Shown in pieces: positions 1 through 8,404 of a stretch of 64,000 nucleotides of DNA. The notes below the pieces were generated by a model. That model made no database searches. It was not told the origin of the DNA and saw nothing but the letters and a program-made list of their open reading frames with translations. The stretch spans positions 496,001 to 560,000 of the forward strand of contig OY760134.1 in the NCBI GenBank assembly GCA_963663145.1, given 5' to 3'. Every line of letters begins with the position of its first letter. Position 1 is the first letter of the stretch. This stretch comes from Azotimanducus sp963663145. GTDB lineage: Bacteria > Pseudomonadota > Gammaproteobacteria > Pseudomonadales > Azotimanducaceae. Position numbers and translations under genes: made by a program.

Positions 1-1175
1 GCGTCCGCTTGGTCCACCATCGAGTCGCCGATGGTGGCGCCGTAGCAGCACTCGTTGACAAATCGATTGCCTGCTCTATCGACTAGGATGCCTTGTGCCC
101 AAGCAAGCGGCGGATTCAAGAATCGCCAAGCCGTGCCTCGGTTCATATGTGCGACCTTGCCGCCTGCCGTCTGGCCGAGTCGAATGCCGGAACCGTCGTC
201 GCCGGGTGTGCCGAGCGGCATGCCTGCTGAGAGCGCATCGCAATAGTACTTGACCATGGGTCGATTGAAGATAAAGCCGCCCGCTGCGAGACACAGGCCG
301 CGCCTCGCCCGGTAGCGGTGCCTCGCTCGTGCCGCAGCCTCGATTTCGGCGGCGCGGGCGAAGTACTTGCGTGCCCGCGCATGCACGCTCGCCGCTCCGG
401 GGAGAATGGTCGGATAGCCGATGAGCAGCCGATTGCCCTTGCGCAAGCACTCCGAATGCTCCCTATAGGCATCAGTGCCCGGCGGAATCTGCCAAGCCTC
501 AAGGCCCAAGACGCCGCCCGACTCATCGAGAAGCAACCGCGTGACGTCTGTCTTCGTCTTGAGCGTCACGCCAATTTCGACGCAACGCGCCTTGAGCGGG
601 TTGTAGATGCTGCCCCCCAAGTCGGAAGCCTTGCGACCCTTCTGGATCACGCCGCGGTGCCCGCGCGCGGCCGGGGTCGCGTCAATCTGATACGAGGGCA
701 ACAGGGAATTGTCGGAGTGGTAGAGGAAATAATCGACGTTCGGATAGGAGGTCTTTTGCTTCCAGACGGGTCCGCTGAAGGGCACCCCGTGATTGGTCAA
801 CCATTCGAGGTTCGCGGGGCTCGTCCGGCAGAATCGCAAGAGTGTCTCGTCCTTGATGATGTCGCCGGTTTCGAGCTTTAAGTAATTGAACATGTTCTCC
901 GGCGTGTCTTCTTCTCCCACAGCCTCTTGCACCGAAGTGCCGCCGCCGGCGTAGTACACGCCGCCACTCGCTTTGGTGGCACCACCTCCTTCCGCCTTGT
1001 CGAAGGCGATCACGGACAGATTCGATTCCGCGCACCTGAGCGCGGTAGTCGCACCCGCACCGCCAAATCCGACCACCAGCACGTCGGCCTGACCGTCCCA
1101 TTCCATGGCATCCGGGTCGGACACCACCGTCGCCTCACCGACCGTCGAATGCCAGTTCTCGTCTCCTGGATGCAC
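1..1175 (-). CDS. FAD-dependent oxidoreductase (fumarate reductase/3-ketosteroid dehydrogenase-like flavoprotein), 3' end cut by window edge
   Basis: This reading frame is open from a GTG at 1175 to the window edge, so about 391 residues are visible and the C-terminus is missing. The N-terminus has the dinucleotide-binding stretch VLVVGFGGAGATTALRCAE, followed by the GGGATKASGGVYYAGG segment typical of the FAD_binding_2 family (fumarate reductase flavoproteins, urocanate reductase, 3-ketosteroid dehydrogenases). The GTG was chosen because AAGGAG lies 8 nt upstream; an ATG at 1106 is the alternative but has no comparable site. The gene is divergent from an SDR and an old-yellow-enzyme gene, which suggests a shared oxidoreductive pathway. 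The substrate cannot be told from sequence. Confidence 0.8.
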   Translation of the reverse strand, partial: MHPGDENWHSTVGEATVVSDPDAMEWDGQADVLVVGFGGAGATTALRCAESNLSVIAFDKAEGGGATKASGGVYYAGGGTSVQEAVGEEDTPENMFNYLKLETGDIIKDETLLRFCRTSPANLEWLTNHGVPFSGPVWKQKTSYPNVDYFLYHSDNSLLPSYQIDATPAARGHRGVIQKGRKASDLGGSIYNPLKARCVEIGVTLKTKTDVTRLLLDESGGVLGLEAWQIPPGTDAYREHSECLRKGNRLLIGYPTILPGAASVHARARKYFARAAEIEAAARARHRYRARRGLCLAAGGFIFNRPMVKYYCDALSAGMPLGTPGDDGSGIRLGQTAGGKVAHMNRGTAWRFLNPPLAWAQGILVDRAGNRFVNECCYGATIGDSMVDQAD

Positions 1176-1249
1176 TTGGATGTCTCCTTTGCTTGCAAAG
1201 AACGCTCTCTTTCATTAGTTTAGCCGGGCTGATCTAAAGAGGGGCGAAC

Positions 1250-2119
1250 ATGTCTGCATCCGTGGCGCTCGTCACCGGCGCAACGCGAGGCGCTGGAAAG
1301 GGGATTGCCTTGGGGCTCGCAAGCAAGGGCATGACGGTCTATGTCACGGGGCGTTCGAAGAGCGAGGCGACCGCGACCCTGAAAGGGGAAATACTGCGCG
1401 GAACCTTGGACGAAACTGTGGCGGCCATAGAGGCGGCCGGAGGTAATGCGGTTGGCATCCTTTGCGACCACGGCGACGATACGGCAACCAAGGCGGTCGT
1501 CGAGCGGATCGAAGCCGAGCAGGGCCGACTCGACATACTGGTCAACAATGCGGCGAGCATCCATGACGCCTTGATCGACCCCGGCGGCTTCTGGGAAAAG
1601 CCGCTCGATTTGGTGGACATTCTCGACATTGGATTGCGTTCGTCTTATGTCGCCAGCTACTACGCCGCGCCACTCATGGTGCGCCAAGGATCGGGGCTTA
1701 TTTGCTTCACCTCGTCCTTCGGAGGGGTGTGCTACATGCATGGGCCAGCCTATGGTGCCCAGAAGGCCGGTTACGACAAGTTTGCTGCCGACATGGCCGT
1801 GGACCTTGAGAACACTGGGGTGGCCGCGGTCTCCCTGTGGCTCGGTCCACTGCTCACCGAACGCACCGAAGTGGTGCTGCGCCATCGTGGCGAGCAATAC
1901 GATGACCTCATGGCGCTTGCCGAGTCGCCGCAATTCAATGGCCGGGTGATTCTCGCGCTGGCGAACGACCCCAAGCTTGAGGAAAAGTCCGGCCAGACCC
2001 TTGTCACCGCCGAACTCGCCATTGAGTACGGCATCGCCGATGAAGGCGGCAAGCAGCCACCTTCGTACCGCGAACATCTCGGCGAACCGCGCATTCCCCA
2101 TCCGGCGCGCGTGGTTTGA
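1250..2119 (+). CDS. Short-chain dehydrogenase/reductase, DHRS1-like
   Basis: A 289-residue cytoplasmic NAD(P)-dependent oxidoreductase. The nucleotide-binding motif TGATRGAGKGIA is at residues 10-20, the structural LVNNA near 97-101, and the active-site set is Ser154/155, Tyr168 and Lys172 (YGAQK). The segment FWEKPLDLVDILDIGLR and the SLWLGPLLTE segment after the active site resemble the DHRS1 subfamily rather than FabG. The ATG is preceded by AGAGGGG. It ends 19 nt before the next gene, an old-yellow-enzyme relative, so the two are probably co-transcribed. The substrate is unknown; a ketone or alcohol intermediate of the neighbouring flavoenzyme pathway is a reasonable guess. Confidence 0.87.
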   Translation: MSASVALVTGATRGAGKGIALGLASKGMTVYVTGRSKSEATATLKGEILRGTLDETVAAIEAAGGNAVGILCDHGDDTATKAVVERIEAEQGRLDILVNNAASIHDALIDPGGFWEKPLDLVDILDIGLRSSYVASYYAAPLMVRQGSGLICFTSSFGGVCYMHGPAYGAQKAGYDKFAADMAVDLENTGVAAVSLWLGPLLTERTEVVLRHRGEQYDDLMALAESPQFNGRVILALANDPKLEEKSGQTLVTAELAIEYGIADEGGKQPPSYREHLGEPRIPHPARVV

Positions 2120-2138
2120 TGTGCTTGGAGTCAACAAG

Positions 2139-3356
2139 ATGAACGAATCCGCGAGGCCAAAGATAGATCCATTCGCGCCTTGGAGCTTGCGCGGTCTCGA
2201 ACTTCGCAATCGCTTTATCAAGGCGGCCACCAATGAGGGGCATTGCCCCGGTGGTCGACCGAACCGCGAAGGACTCGCAGGCTTCCACGAAGCCTTCGCC
2301 AAAGGCGGTGTCGCCATGTGCACTGTGTCTTACGGCGCGATCGAACCGGCAGGTCGTACATTTGACGATCAGATGTGCCTGCAAGATGACATACTGGGCG
2401 ACCTCAAGTTCGTCACCGATAAGATCCATCAGCATGGTGCCAAGGCCGCCATTCAGCTTACCCACTGTGGTGGACTTTCCAAGTGGAGCGGATTGCGCGG
2501 GCGACGGGCGCGCGGACCGAGTTCCGGATTCAATGCCATGGGTGCCTTCATCGGCTCGCCCTTCATCAGAGCCTTCAAACGTCACGAACTCAAGGCACTC
2601 GCTGAAGACTTTTCGAATGCCGCAGCGTGCGCGGTGGAGGCGGGATTCGATGCCTTGGAGTTGCACATGGGGCATGGCTATCTGCTCAGTCAGTTCTTGT
2701 GTCCAAGCATCAATACACGCAAAGACGAGTATGGGGGCGGCTTGGAGGGACGGGCGCGGTTTCCCTTGAAGGTGTTGAACGCTGTGCGTCGAGGCATAGG
2801 CGATGGTGTGCCGATTATCGTGAAGATGAATCTTCGCGATGGCTTCCGTGGCGGGGTCGAACTCAATGACAGTGTCCCTTTTGCCAGCATGCTCGAAGCC
2901 GGTGGTGCCGATGCCTTGGTCTTGAGCGGAGGCTTTTCCGGTCGAAACGCCATGTACCTGTTTCGGGGCCCGACCTTTGTCGAAGAACTCATCAAGGTTC
3001 AGCGCAAGAAGATCGACAAGCTGATCTATCGCCTGGCGAGGCCGAGTCTGCGCTCAATGCCCTTTGAGGAACTCTACTTTCTCAAGCACGCGCGCGAAGT
3101 GAGAGCCAAAGTGAAGCTGCCGCTGATTTGCGTTGGCGGCGTTCAAAGTTTGGCTTCCGTGCACCGTGCAGTCGAAGAGGTCTACGACGCCGTGCAACTC
3201 GGCCGCGCCCTTATTCACGACCCGGCACTCGTCAATCATTATCGCGATGGTCTCAAAACCGAATCCGGTTGCACCGTCTGCAACCTCTGTGTCGCGGAAA
3301 TGGACCGAGACGGCGTGCGATGCGTGCTCAACAACGACCTAGACCGCGCTATGTAA
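2139..3356 (+). CDS. NADH:flavin oxidoreductase, old yellow enzyme family (single-domain 2,4-dienoyl-CoA reductase-like)
   Basis: A 405-residue FMN TIM-barrel protein. The start FAPWSLRGLELRNRFIKAATNEG and the stretches LHMGHGYLLSQFLCPSIN and ICVGGVQS are typical of the family. The ATG at 2139 has GGAG 9 nt upstream; the frame is open further 5', but that part overlaps the SDR gene. Near the C-terminus is a four-Cys pattern (CTVCNLC, then Cys 10 residues on), resembling the 4Fe-4S site that precedes the FAD/NAD domains in 2,4-dienoyl-CoA reductase. The protein stops just after it, so those domains are absent. A degenerate copy of this C-terminal stretch occurs at 18114-18190. Confidence 0.88.
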   Translation: MNESARPKIDPFAPWSLRGLELRNRFIKAATNEGHCPGGRPNREGLAGFHEAFAKGGVAMCTVSYGAIEPAGRTFDDQMCLQDDILGDLKFVTDKIHQHGAKAAIQLTHCGGLSKWSGLRGRRARGPSSGFNAMGAFIGSPFIRAFKRHELKALAEDFSNAAACAVEAGFDALELHMGHGYLLSQFLCPSINTRKDEYGGGLEGRARFPLKVLNAVRRGIGDGVPIIVKMNLRDGFRGGVELNDSVPFASMLEAGGADALVLSGGFSGRNAMYLFRGPTFVEELIKVQRKKIDKLIYRLARPSLRSMPFEELYFLKHAREVRAKVKLPLICVGGVQSLASVHRAVEEVYDAVQLGRALIHDPALVNHYRDGLKTESGCTVCNLCVAEMDRDGVRCVLNNDLDRAM

Positions 3357-3476
3357 GAACAAACTCACGCCTCGCATCACTACTCCTTTGGGCAGGTGAC
3401 CTTGCTGCTTGGGTCTACCTAGACTGGGCGCTCGAAGAGATCGAATTCAGCGTCTCGATGAATATGGAGCAACCAG

Positions 3477-4310
3477 ATGTCAATTGACCCAAGTATCAAG
3501 GTGATGTACGTGAATCCGGTGGGAACCTCCATCTACGACGAGACGTTCGCCGAAATGGTTCGCGCCTACAAATATCCCGCCACTGCTGCGGATATCGTGT
3601 CTCTCAACCCTTCCAACGTATCGCCCAAGATGACCAATCTTGAGTTCCGGGCCTACGAATCACTGATCGTAGCCGACACCGTCAAGGCAGTGCACCAAGC
3701 TTCAAGAGAAAACTACCATGCCGCGGTCATAGGTTGCTTTTATGATCCGGCATTGGCCGATGCCCGCGAGATGTCAGGCGAGACGATCGTCGTGGCGCCA
3801 TGTCAGGCATCAATCACTCTGGCGCTCACTATTTCGAACTCCTTTGGCATCATCATTGGTGAAGAGAAGTGGGCGGACCAGATGCGCGACACGGTCCACT
3901 CTTACGGTTTCGGTGGCAAGCTGGCGAGCTTTCAATCCGTGGGACTGCGCGTCGAAGAGTTTCACAAGCAGCCCGAACGCACCAAGCAACGCATCGCAGA
4001 TGCGGCAATTAGGGCGGTGCGAGACTCCAAGGCCGAATCGATCATTCTCGGTTGCACGCTTGAAGTCGGCTTCTTTCAAGATCTCCATGACATCCTCTTC
4101 AAGACGTTCTCAACACCCATTCCCGTCATCGACTGCTCAATAGCATCCTTGAAGGCGGCGGAAAACGCCGCCTTGCAACGCCAGTTTGGCTGGACGAATA
4201 GCCGTGTTTGGGGCATGCAGGCGCCGCCGACACAGGAACTGAAGGAATTCGAAATTTTTCAGAATGACTATGTTTTTGGGAACAGAATTCATATCCCAGC
4301 AGACTTGTGA
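3477..4310 (+). CDS. Asp/Glu/hydantoin racemase superfamily protein
   Basis: A 277-residue cytoplasmic protein with the two half-site cysteines expected for a cofactor-independent racemase: VIGCFYDPAL in the N-terminal half and IILGCTLEVG in the C-terminal half. The opening VMYVNPVGTSIYDETFAEM matches hydantoin racemases, which start with IxxINPN-type strands. GGAG lies 7 nt before the ATG. It directly precedes HyuA and HyuB genes on the same strand, the arrangement expected for hydantoin utilisation, where the racemase converts the non-preferred enantiomer. Related AroM-like and maleate isomerase-like proteins share the fold, so the exact reaction is uncertain. Confidence 0.78.
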   Translation: MSIDPSIKVMYVNPVGTSIYDETFAEMVRAYKYPATAADIVSLNPSNVSPKMTNLEFRAYESLIVADTVKAVHQASRENYHAAVIGCFYDPALADAREMSGETIVVAPCQASITLALTISNSFGIIIGEEKWADQMRDTVHSYGFGGKLASFQSVGLRVEEFHKQPERTKQRIADAAIRAVRDSKAESIILGCTLEVGFFQDLHDILFKTFSTPIPVIDCSIASLKAAENAALQRQFGWTNSRVWGMQAPPTQELKEFEIFQNDYVFGNRIHIPADL

Positions 4311-4316
4311 CGCAGC

Positions 4317-4362
4317 ACACCGGATTCTGAACAGAGATGTCGGGAACACCTACCCAAACGGG
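4317..4362 (+). promoter_or_regulatory. Bipartite sequence element shared with 16758-16804
   Basis: The 177-bp gap before HyuA contains ACACCGGATTC at 4317-4327 and CCTACCCAAACGGG at 4349-4362. The gap before the NCS1 permease has the same 11-mer at 16758 and a one-mismatch copy of the 14-mer at 16791, with nearly the same spacing (32 versus 33 nt between starts). The 14-mer with the bases after it can form a 7-bp hairpin with an AAAC loop. A shared operator or an old promoter duplication is inferred. Confidence 0.45.
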
Positions 4363-4487
4363 TGGGGTTCATGCCGCCGTCGCCTTGCTAATCTAATCTC
4401 CGGGAAACCTGTTCAAAGGTTCAGACGCATGCCAACCGATTGGGCTACACACGCTCTGTGTCGAGATCAACCAATGCCATTGCCTTC

Positions 4488-6590
4488 ATGACTGAGGCAA
4501 ACCCTCCGATGATTGCGCGTAAGAATCTGTTGCGAGCGGCCAGTGATGTTGGTGGCACCTTCACGGACCTCGTCCTCTACCGATCCGGTCCCGGAGGTGC
4601 CGAGGTGCTTTCCTCGAAGGTAGACACAACGCCGCCCGACTTCGAGCAGGGCGTCATGGCCAGTCTTGAGAAACTTGCCGTCGAGCCCTCCCAACTCGAC
4701 TTCTTTGCGCACGGCTCAACCGTGGTCATCAACGCGCTCACCGAGCGCAAGGGCGCGAAGACAGCGCTCATCACCACCGAAGGATTTCGCGACGTGTTGG
4801 AAATCGCACGCGGAAACCGACCCGATCTCTTCAACTTCAATTTCCGCAAACCCAAACCCTTTGTCGAACGGTACCTGCGCTTAGAGCTTCCCGAACGTAC
4901 CGACTATCACGGCAATATCCAGAAGCCGGTGGTGCTCTCCCCTCTCGCCGGACACCTTGAATACCTCAAGTCTCAAGGCGTTGAAGCCATCGCCGTGGCC
5001 TTCCTGCATGCCTACATCAACCCCACCAATGAAGAGCATACCCTTCAGGAAATCCGCAAGCTTTGGCCCGAAGTGTCGGTGCTCGCCTCCCATGAGGTAT
5101 CGCGCGAGTGGCGTGAGTACGAGCGCACCAACACCACGGTGTTGGCGGCCTATGTGCATCCGAACGCGGAGGCCTATATCGACCGTTTGGAGCAGCGCTT
5201 GGCGGCCGACGGATTTGTCGGTAAACCGTTCATGATGCAGTCCAATGGCGGCATCACCACTTCGGATGCGGCCAAGCGCAATCCAATTTCAATGGTCGAA
5301 TCCGGACCGGCCAGTGGCATCTATGCAGCCGCGCACCTTGGTCGCCTGATCGACCAGCCCAACCTGATCGTTCTGGACATCGGCGGTACCACGGCGAAGT
5401 GCGCTCTCATTGCAGACGGCAAGGTACGGGTAGGGACCGAATACCACATCGAGAAAACTCGCAAATCGCCCGGCTACCCGATTCAAACTCCGGTCTCCGA
5501 GATCGTAGAGATCGGTACCGGAGGTGGGTCCATCGCGTGGGTGGATGCCGGCGGCAAGCTGCATGTCGGCCCGAAATCCGCCGGCGCCGAGCCCGGACCG
5601 GCCGCCTACGGTCGAGGCGGTACCGAGGCGACAACGACAGATGCAAACCTCATACTCTCGCGCATAGACCCGAAGCGCTTTGTCGGCGGCGAGGTCGAAC
5701 CGGACTGGAACGCCATCGACCACGCCTTCGCTGCATTGGAGTCGCGGCTCTCCATGAACCGTGAGGAAGTAGCGCGGGGTATCGTGCAGATCGCCAACGC
5801 CAACATGGTCAACGCGTTGCGCTTGGTATCGACCAACAAGGGATACGATCCGCGGGACTTTTCTCTCGTCGCCTTCGGCGGAGGCGGTGCGATGCATGCC
5901 ATTGCGCTCGCTGAGGAGCTCGGAGTTCGAAGGGTAGTCGTTCCGGCGAACTCCTCCGTATTCTCGGCTTGGGGAATGCTGCTCACCGATCTGCGCCGAG
6001 ACTATGTGAGGACCAATCCACTGCAATTCGAAGAAGGCAACTTCTCGGAGATATTGCAGTGCTTTGCGGACTTGCAAAGCACGGCGGCTGAAGACTACCT
6101 GCGCGACGGTGTGGCGGATGCCGGTTCTGAGATTCGATTTGAATACCATGCGGACATGCGCTACGAAGGACAGGAGCATACCGTGAAGATTCCCTTGGCG
6201 AGCGGAACACATCTCGACAGGGCAGTGCTCACGTTCATCACCGACGCGTTCCACGCGGCCCACGAACAGCGTTACACCTACCGCTTGGACAATCCCGTGC
6301 AACTGGTGAACTTCCATCTGGTCGCCATGGTTCAGGTGGATAAGCCCCCGATCGCGGAACGTCCGGTATCAGGCCAAGCTCCCGAATCCGCCCGCCTCGG
6401 CTCGAGAGTGGTTGACTTCCATCCGCATGGCATCCACGAAGCGCAGGTCTACGATGGCACGCGACTCGATGCGGGCACGTCTCTGGCGGGACCTTTGGTG
6501 ATTCAGGAATCCGCCGTCACCTTGCCGGTCTCTGCGGGGAACCGCGTTAGCGTCGACAAATACGGAAACTACCATGTCGAACTGGCATAG
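4488..6590 (+). CDS. hyuA: Hydantoinase A / acetone carboxylase beta-type subunit (HyuA)
   Basis: A roughly 700-residue ATP-binding subunit of the hydantoinase/oxoprolinase superfamily. The actin-like phosphate-binding motif DVGGTFTDL is at about residue 20, HGSTVVINALTERKGAKTA follows the Hydant_A_N pattern, and a second phosphate motif LDIGGTTAKC lies near residue 297. With HyuB it would couple ATP hydrolysis to opening or carboxylating a substrate. Possible starts are 4440, 4488 and 4509; the last has GAGG 11 nt upstream and gives the shortest leader before the DVGGTFTDL motif, so the true start is unsettled. HyuB follows after 51 nt and a racemase-like gene precedes it. Confidence 0.88.
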   Translation: MTEANPPMIARKNLLRAASDVGGTFTDLVLYRSGPGGAEVLSSKVDTTPPDFEQGVMASLEKLAVEPSQLDFFAHGSTVVINALTERKGAKTALITTEGFRDVLEIARGNRPDLFNFNFRKPKPFVERYLRLELPERTDYHGNIQKPVVLSPLAGHLEYLKSQGVEAIAVAFLHAYINPTNEEHTLQEIRKLWPEVSVLASHEVSREWREYERTNTTVLAAYVHPNAEAYIDRLEQRLAADGFVGKPFMMQSNGGITTSDAAKRNPISMVESGPASGIYAAAHLGRLIDQPNLIVLDIGGTTAKCALIADGKVRVGTEYHIEKTRKSPGYPIQTPVSEIVEIGTGGGSIAWVDAGGKLHVGPKSAGAEPGPAAYGRGGTEATTTDANLILSRIDPKRFVGGEVEPDWNAIDHAFAALESRLSMNREEVARGIVQIANANMVNALRLVSTNKGYDPRDFSLVAFGGGGAMHAIALAEELGVRRVVVPANSSVFSAWGMLLTDLRRDYVRTNPLQFEEGNFSEILQCFADLQSTAAEDYLRDGVADAGSEIRFEYHADMRYEGQEHTVKIPLASGTHLDRAVLTFITDAFHAAHEQRYTYRLDNPVQLVNFHLVAMVQVDKPPIAERPVSGQAPESARLGSRVVDFHPHGIHEAQVYDGTRLDAGTSLAGPLVIQESAVTLPVSAGNRVSVDKYGNYHVELA

Positions 6591-6641
6591 CAGCCAAGGC
6601 CAAGAACGCCAACCAATTTCACTCACAGCAAGGGAGACATC

Positions 6642-8315
6642 ATGAGCGCGACCACATTTGATCTTGAGGTTATCAAGGACTGCATCGTCGCTGTGGGTGA
6701 TGAGATGTTCGAGGCCGTGATTCGCACCAGCATGAGCCCGATCATTTACGAGACCACGGACTTCGCCGTTGGCGCGACTGACGCGCGCGGCAACCTGCTG
6801 GCACAGGGCAACGGCGTGACCGCCTTCTTAGCCACCCTCGACACGGCGGTGCAGGACCTACTCAAGCATCACCCCGAACCCGCCGACATTCGTGCGGGCG
6901 ATGTATTCATCACCAATAGTCCGTATAGCGGCGGGGGCACCCACCTTTCCGATGTGGTGATCATCGTCCCGGTGTTTCATCAGGAGCGGCTCATCGCCTT
7001 CACCGTGAACAAGGCCCACTGGACTGAGGTTGGCGGATCACAGCCCGGAAGCGTTTCCACAGAATCGACCGAGATTTACCAAGAGGGCCTGCATTTCCGG
7101 TTCCTAAAGCTCTATTCCAAGGGCGTGCTCAATGAGAGCCTTGTGCAGCTCATCCGCGACAACGTGCGCCTGCCGGATTCGACCATTGGCGACATGCATT
7201 CCGGTGTCGCCGCCGCCCGCGTGGGTGCCGAGCGTATCCAGGAACTTGCCGAAAAGTACGGCACCAACCTTGTGCTCAGCGCCATGGAAGACCTGCTCGA
7301 CTACGGGGAACGCATGACCATTGAGGAGATTCGAGCACTTCCCAAGGGGCGATACGAAGCCGAGGATCTCGTTGAAGGCGATGGTCTCGGCAACGGGCCA
7401 TTCAAAGTTCGTTGCGCGGTCACCATCAGTGATGACGAGATCGTCGCGGACTTCACGGGTACAAGCGCTCAAGCGCAGGGGCCCATCAATTGCTCATACA
7501 CGGGCTTGATTACCGGTGCGCGATGTCTATTCAAAGCCATCACCAACACCGAAATTCCTGCCAATGGCGGTTGCTTCCGAGCGCTCAGGGTCATCTGCCC
7601 CCAGGGCACCTTGATCAGCGCTGTCTCTCCCGCCCCCGTTTCGCTTTATTATGAATCTCTGATTGCGGCCATCGATGTCATGTGGAAGGCCCTCGCCTCG
7701 GTACTGCCTGACAGGCTCTCTTCAGGTCACCAGCGCACCGTCGGGGCGAATTTCATATCCGGGCTGCACCCGGACAGCGATGAACTCTTCGTGATGGGTC
7801 AGCCGCTCGTCGGCGGCTGGGGGGCATCGCAGGGCAGAGATGGCGATAACGGGCAGTTTTGCTGCGGGAACGGCGAAACCTACAACGTCCCCGTTGAGCT
7901 TTTTGAGACCCGCTATGGGCTTCAGGTGCAACAGTATGCGTTCCACGACGAAGAAGGTGGCGAGGGCGAGTTTCGCGGCGGCAAGGGCGTGGTGCTCGAC
8001 TACCGCGTGGTGTCTCCGGAAGTGTTCCTCACATATGCCGCGAGCCGCACGTCGGCCCGACCTTGGCCCGTTGGCGAGGGTCGTCCGGGTTCGACCAACT
8101 ACGCCAAGATCATCCGTGCTTCCGGTGACGAGGAGTGCTATTCCATGTGCACCATGGTACGCGCCGAGCGGGGTGAGTGCATCCGGCTGGTATCGGCGAC
8201 TGGCGGCGGATATGGCGACCCGCGGGCACGTCGTCGGGAATTGATCCGACAGGACATCAGGGATGGATTCCTCACCAAGGAGCGCGCAAGTGAAGTCTTC
8301 GGTTACACCTCATGA
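6642..8315 (+). CDS. hyuB: Hydantoinase B / oxoprolinase subunit (HyuB)
   Basis: A 557-residue partner of HyuA. It opens with FDLEVIKDCIVAVGDEMFEAVIRTSMSP, the usual HyuB start, and carries DVFITNSPYSGGGTHLSDV and the C-terminal GEFRGGKGVVLDYR and GGGYGDPRARR stretches that mark the family. AAGGGAG precedes the ATG. It is 51 nt downstream of HyuA and surely in the same transcript. The length matches normal family members, with no truncation. N-methylhydantoinase, ATP-dependent hydantoinase and acetophenone-carboxylase-like complexes all use this subunit pair, so the substrate is open. Confidence 0.9.
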   Translation: MSATTFDLEVIKDCIVAVGDEMFEAVIRTSMSPIIYETTDFAVGATDARGNLLAQGNGVTAFLATLDTAVQDLLKHHPEPADIRAGDVFITNSPYSGGGTHLSDVVIIVPVFHQERLIAFTVNKAHWTEVGGSQPGSVSTESTEIYQEGLHFRFLKLYSKGVLNESLVQLIRDNVRLPDSTIGDMHSGVAAARVGAERIQELAEKYGTNLVLSAMEDLLDYGERMTIEEIRALPKGRYEAEDLVEGDGLGNGPFKVRCAVTISDDEIVADFTGTSAQAQGPINCSYTGLITGARCLFKAITNTEIPANGGCFRALRVICPQGTLISAVSPAPVSLYYESLIAAIDVMWKALASVLPDRLSSGHQRTVGANFISGLHPDSDELFVMGQPLVGGWGASQGRDGDNGQFCCGNGETYNVPVELFETRYGLQVQQYAFHDEEGGEGEFRGGKGVVLDYRVVSPEVFLTYAASRTSARPWPVGEGRPGSTNYAKIIRASGDEECYSMCTMVRAERGECIRLVSATGGGYGDPRARRRELIRQDIRDGFLTKERASEVFGYTS

Positions 8316-8360
8316 GGAATTCGTCTTCGACTCTGGGCACTGTGGCGGTTAGAATTCCTC
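8314..8360. repeat. Spaced inverted repeat downstream of hyuB
   Basis: GAGGAATTC at 8314-8322 is repeated in inverted form as GAATTCCTC at 8352-8360, nine bases perfectly matched around a 29-nt spacer. The left arm overlaps the hyuB stop codon and the element lies 45 nt before the LuxR-type regulator gene. It could be an operator for that gene or a weak hairpin; no T-run follows, so a Rho-independent terminator is unlikely. Confidence 0.35.
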
Positions 8361-8404
8361 GGCAGCACTGAAGGAGCAATCGCTGTTTCCGAGTTGCGCC
8401 TCAC

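Noticed and set aside
1977..2138. N-terminal extension of the old-yellow-enzyme gene
   Set aside because: The frame is open to 1977, but this part lies inside the SDR gene, has no family similarity, and the ATG at 2139 has a good ribosome site.
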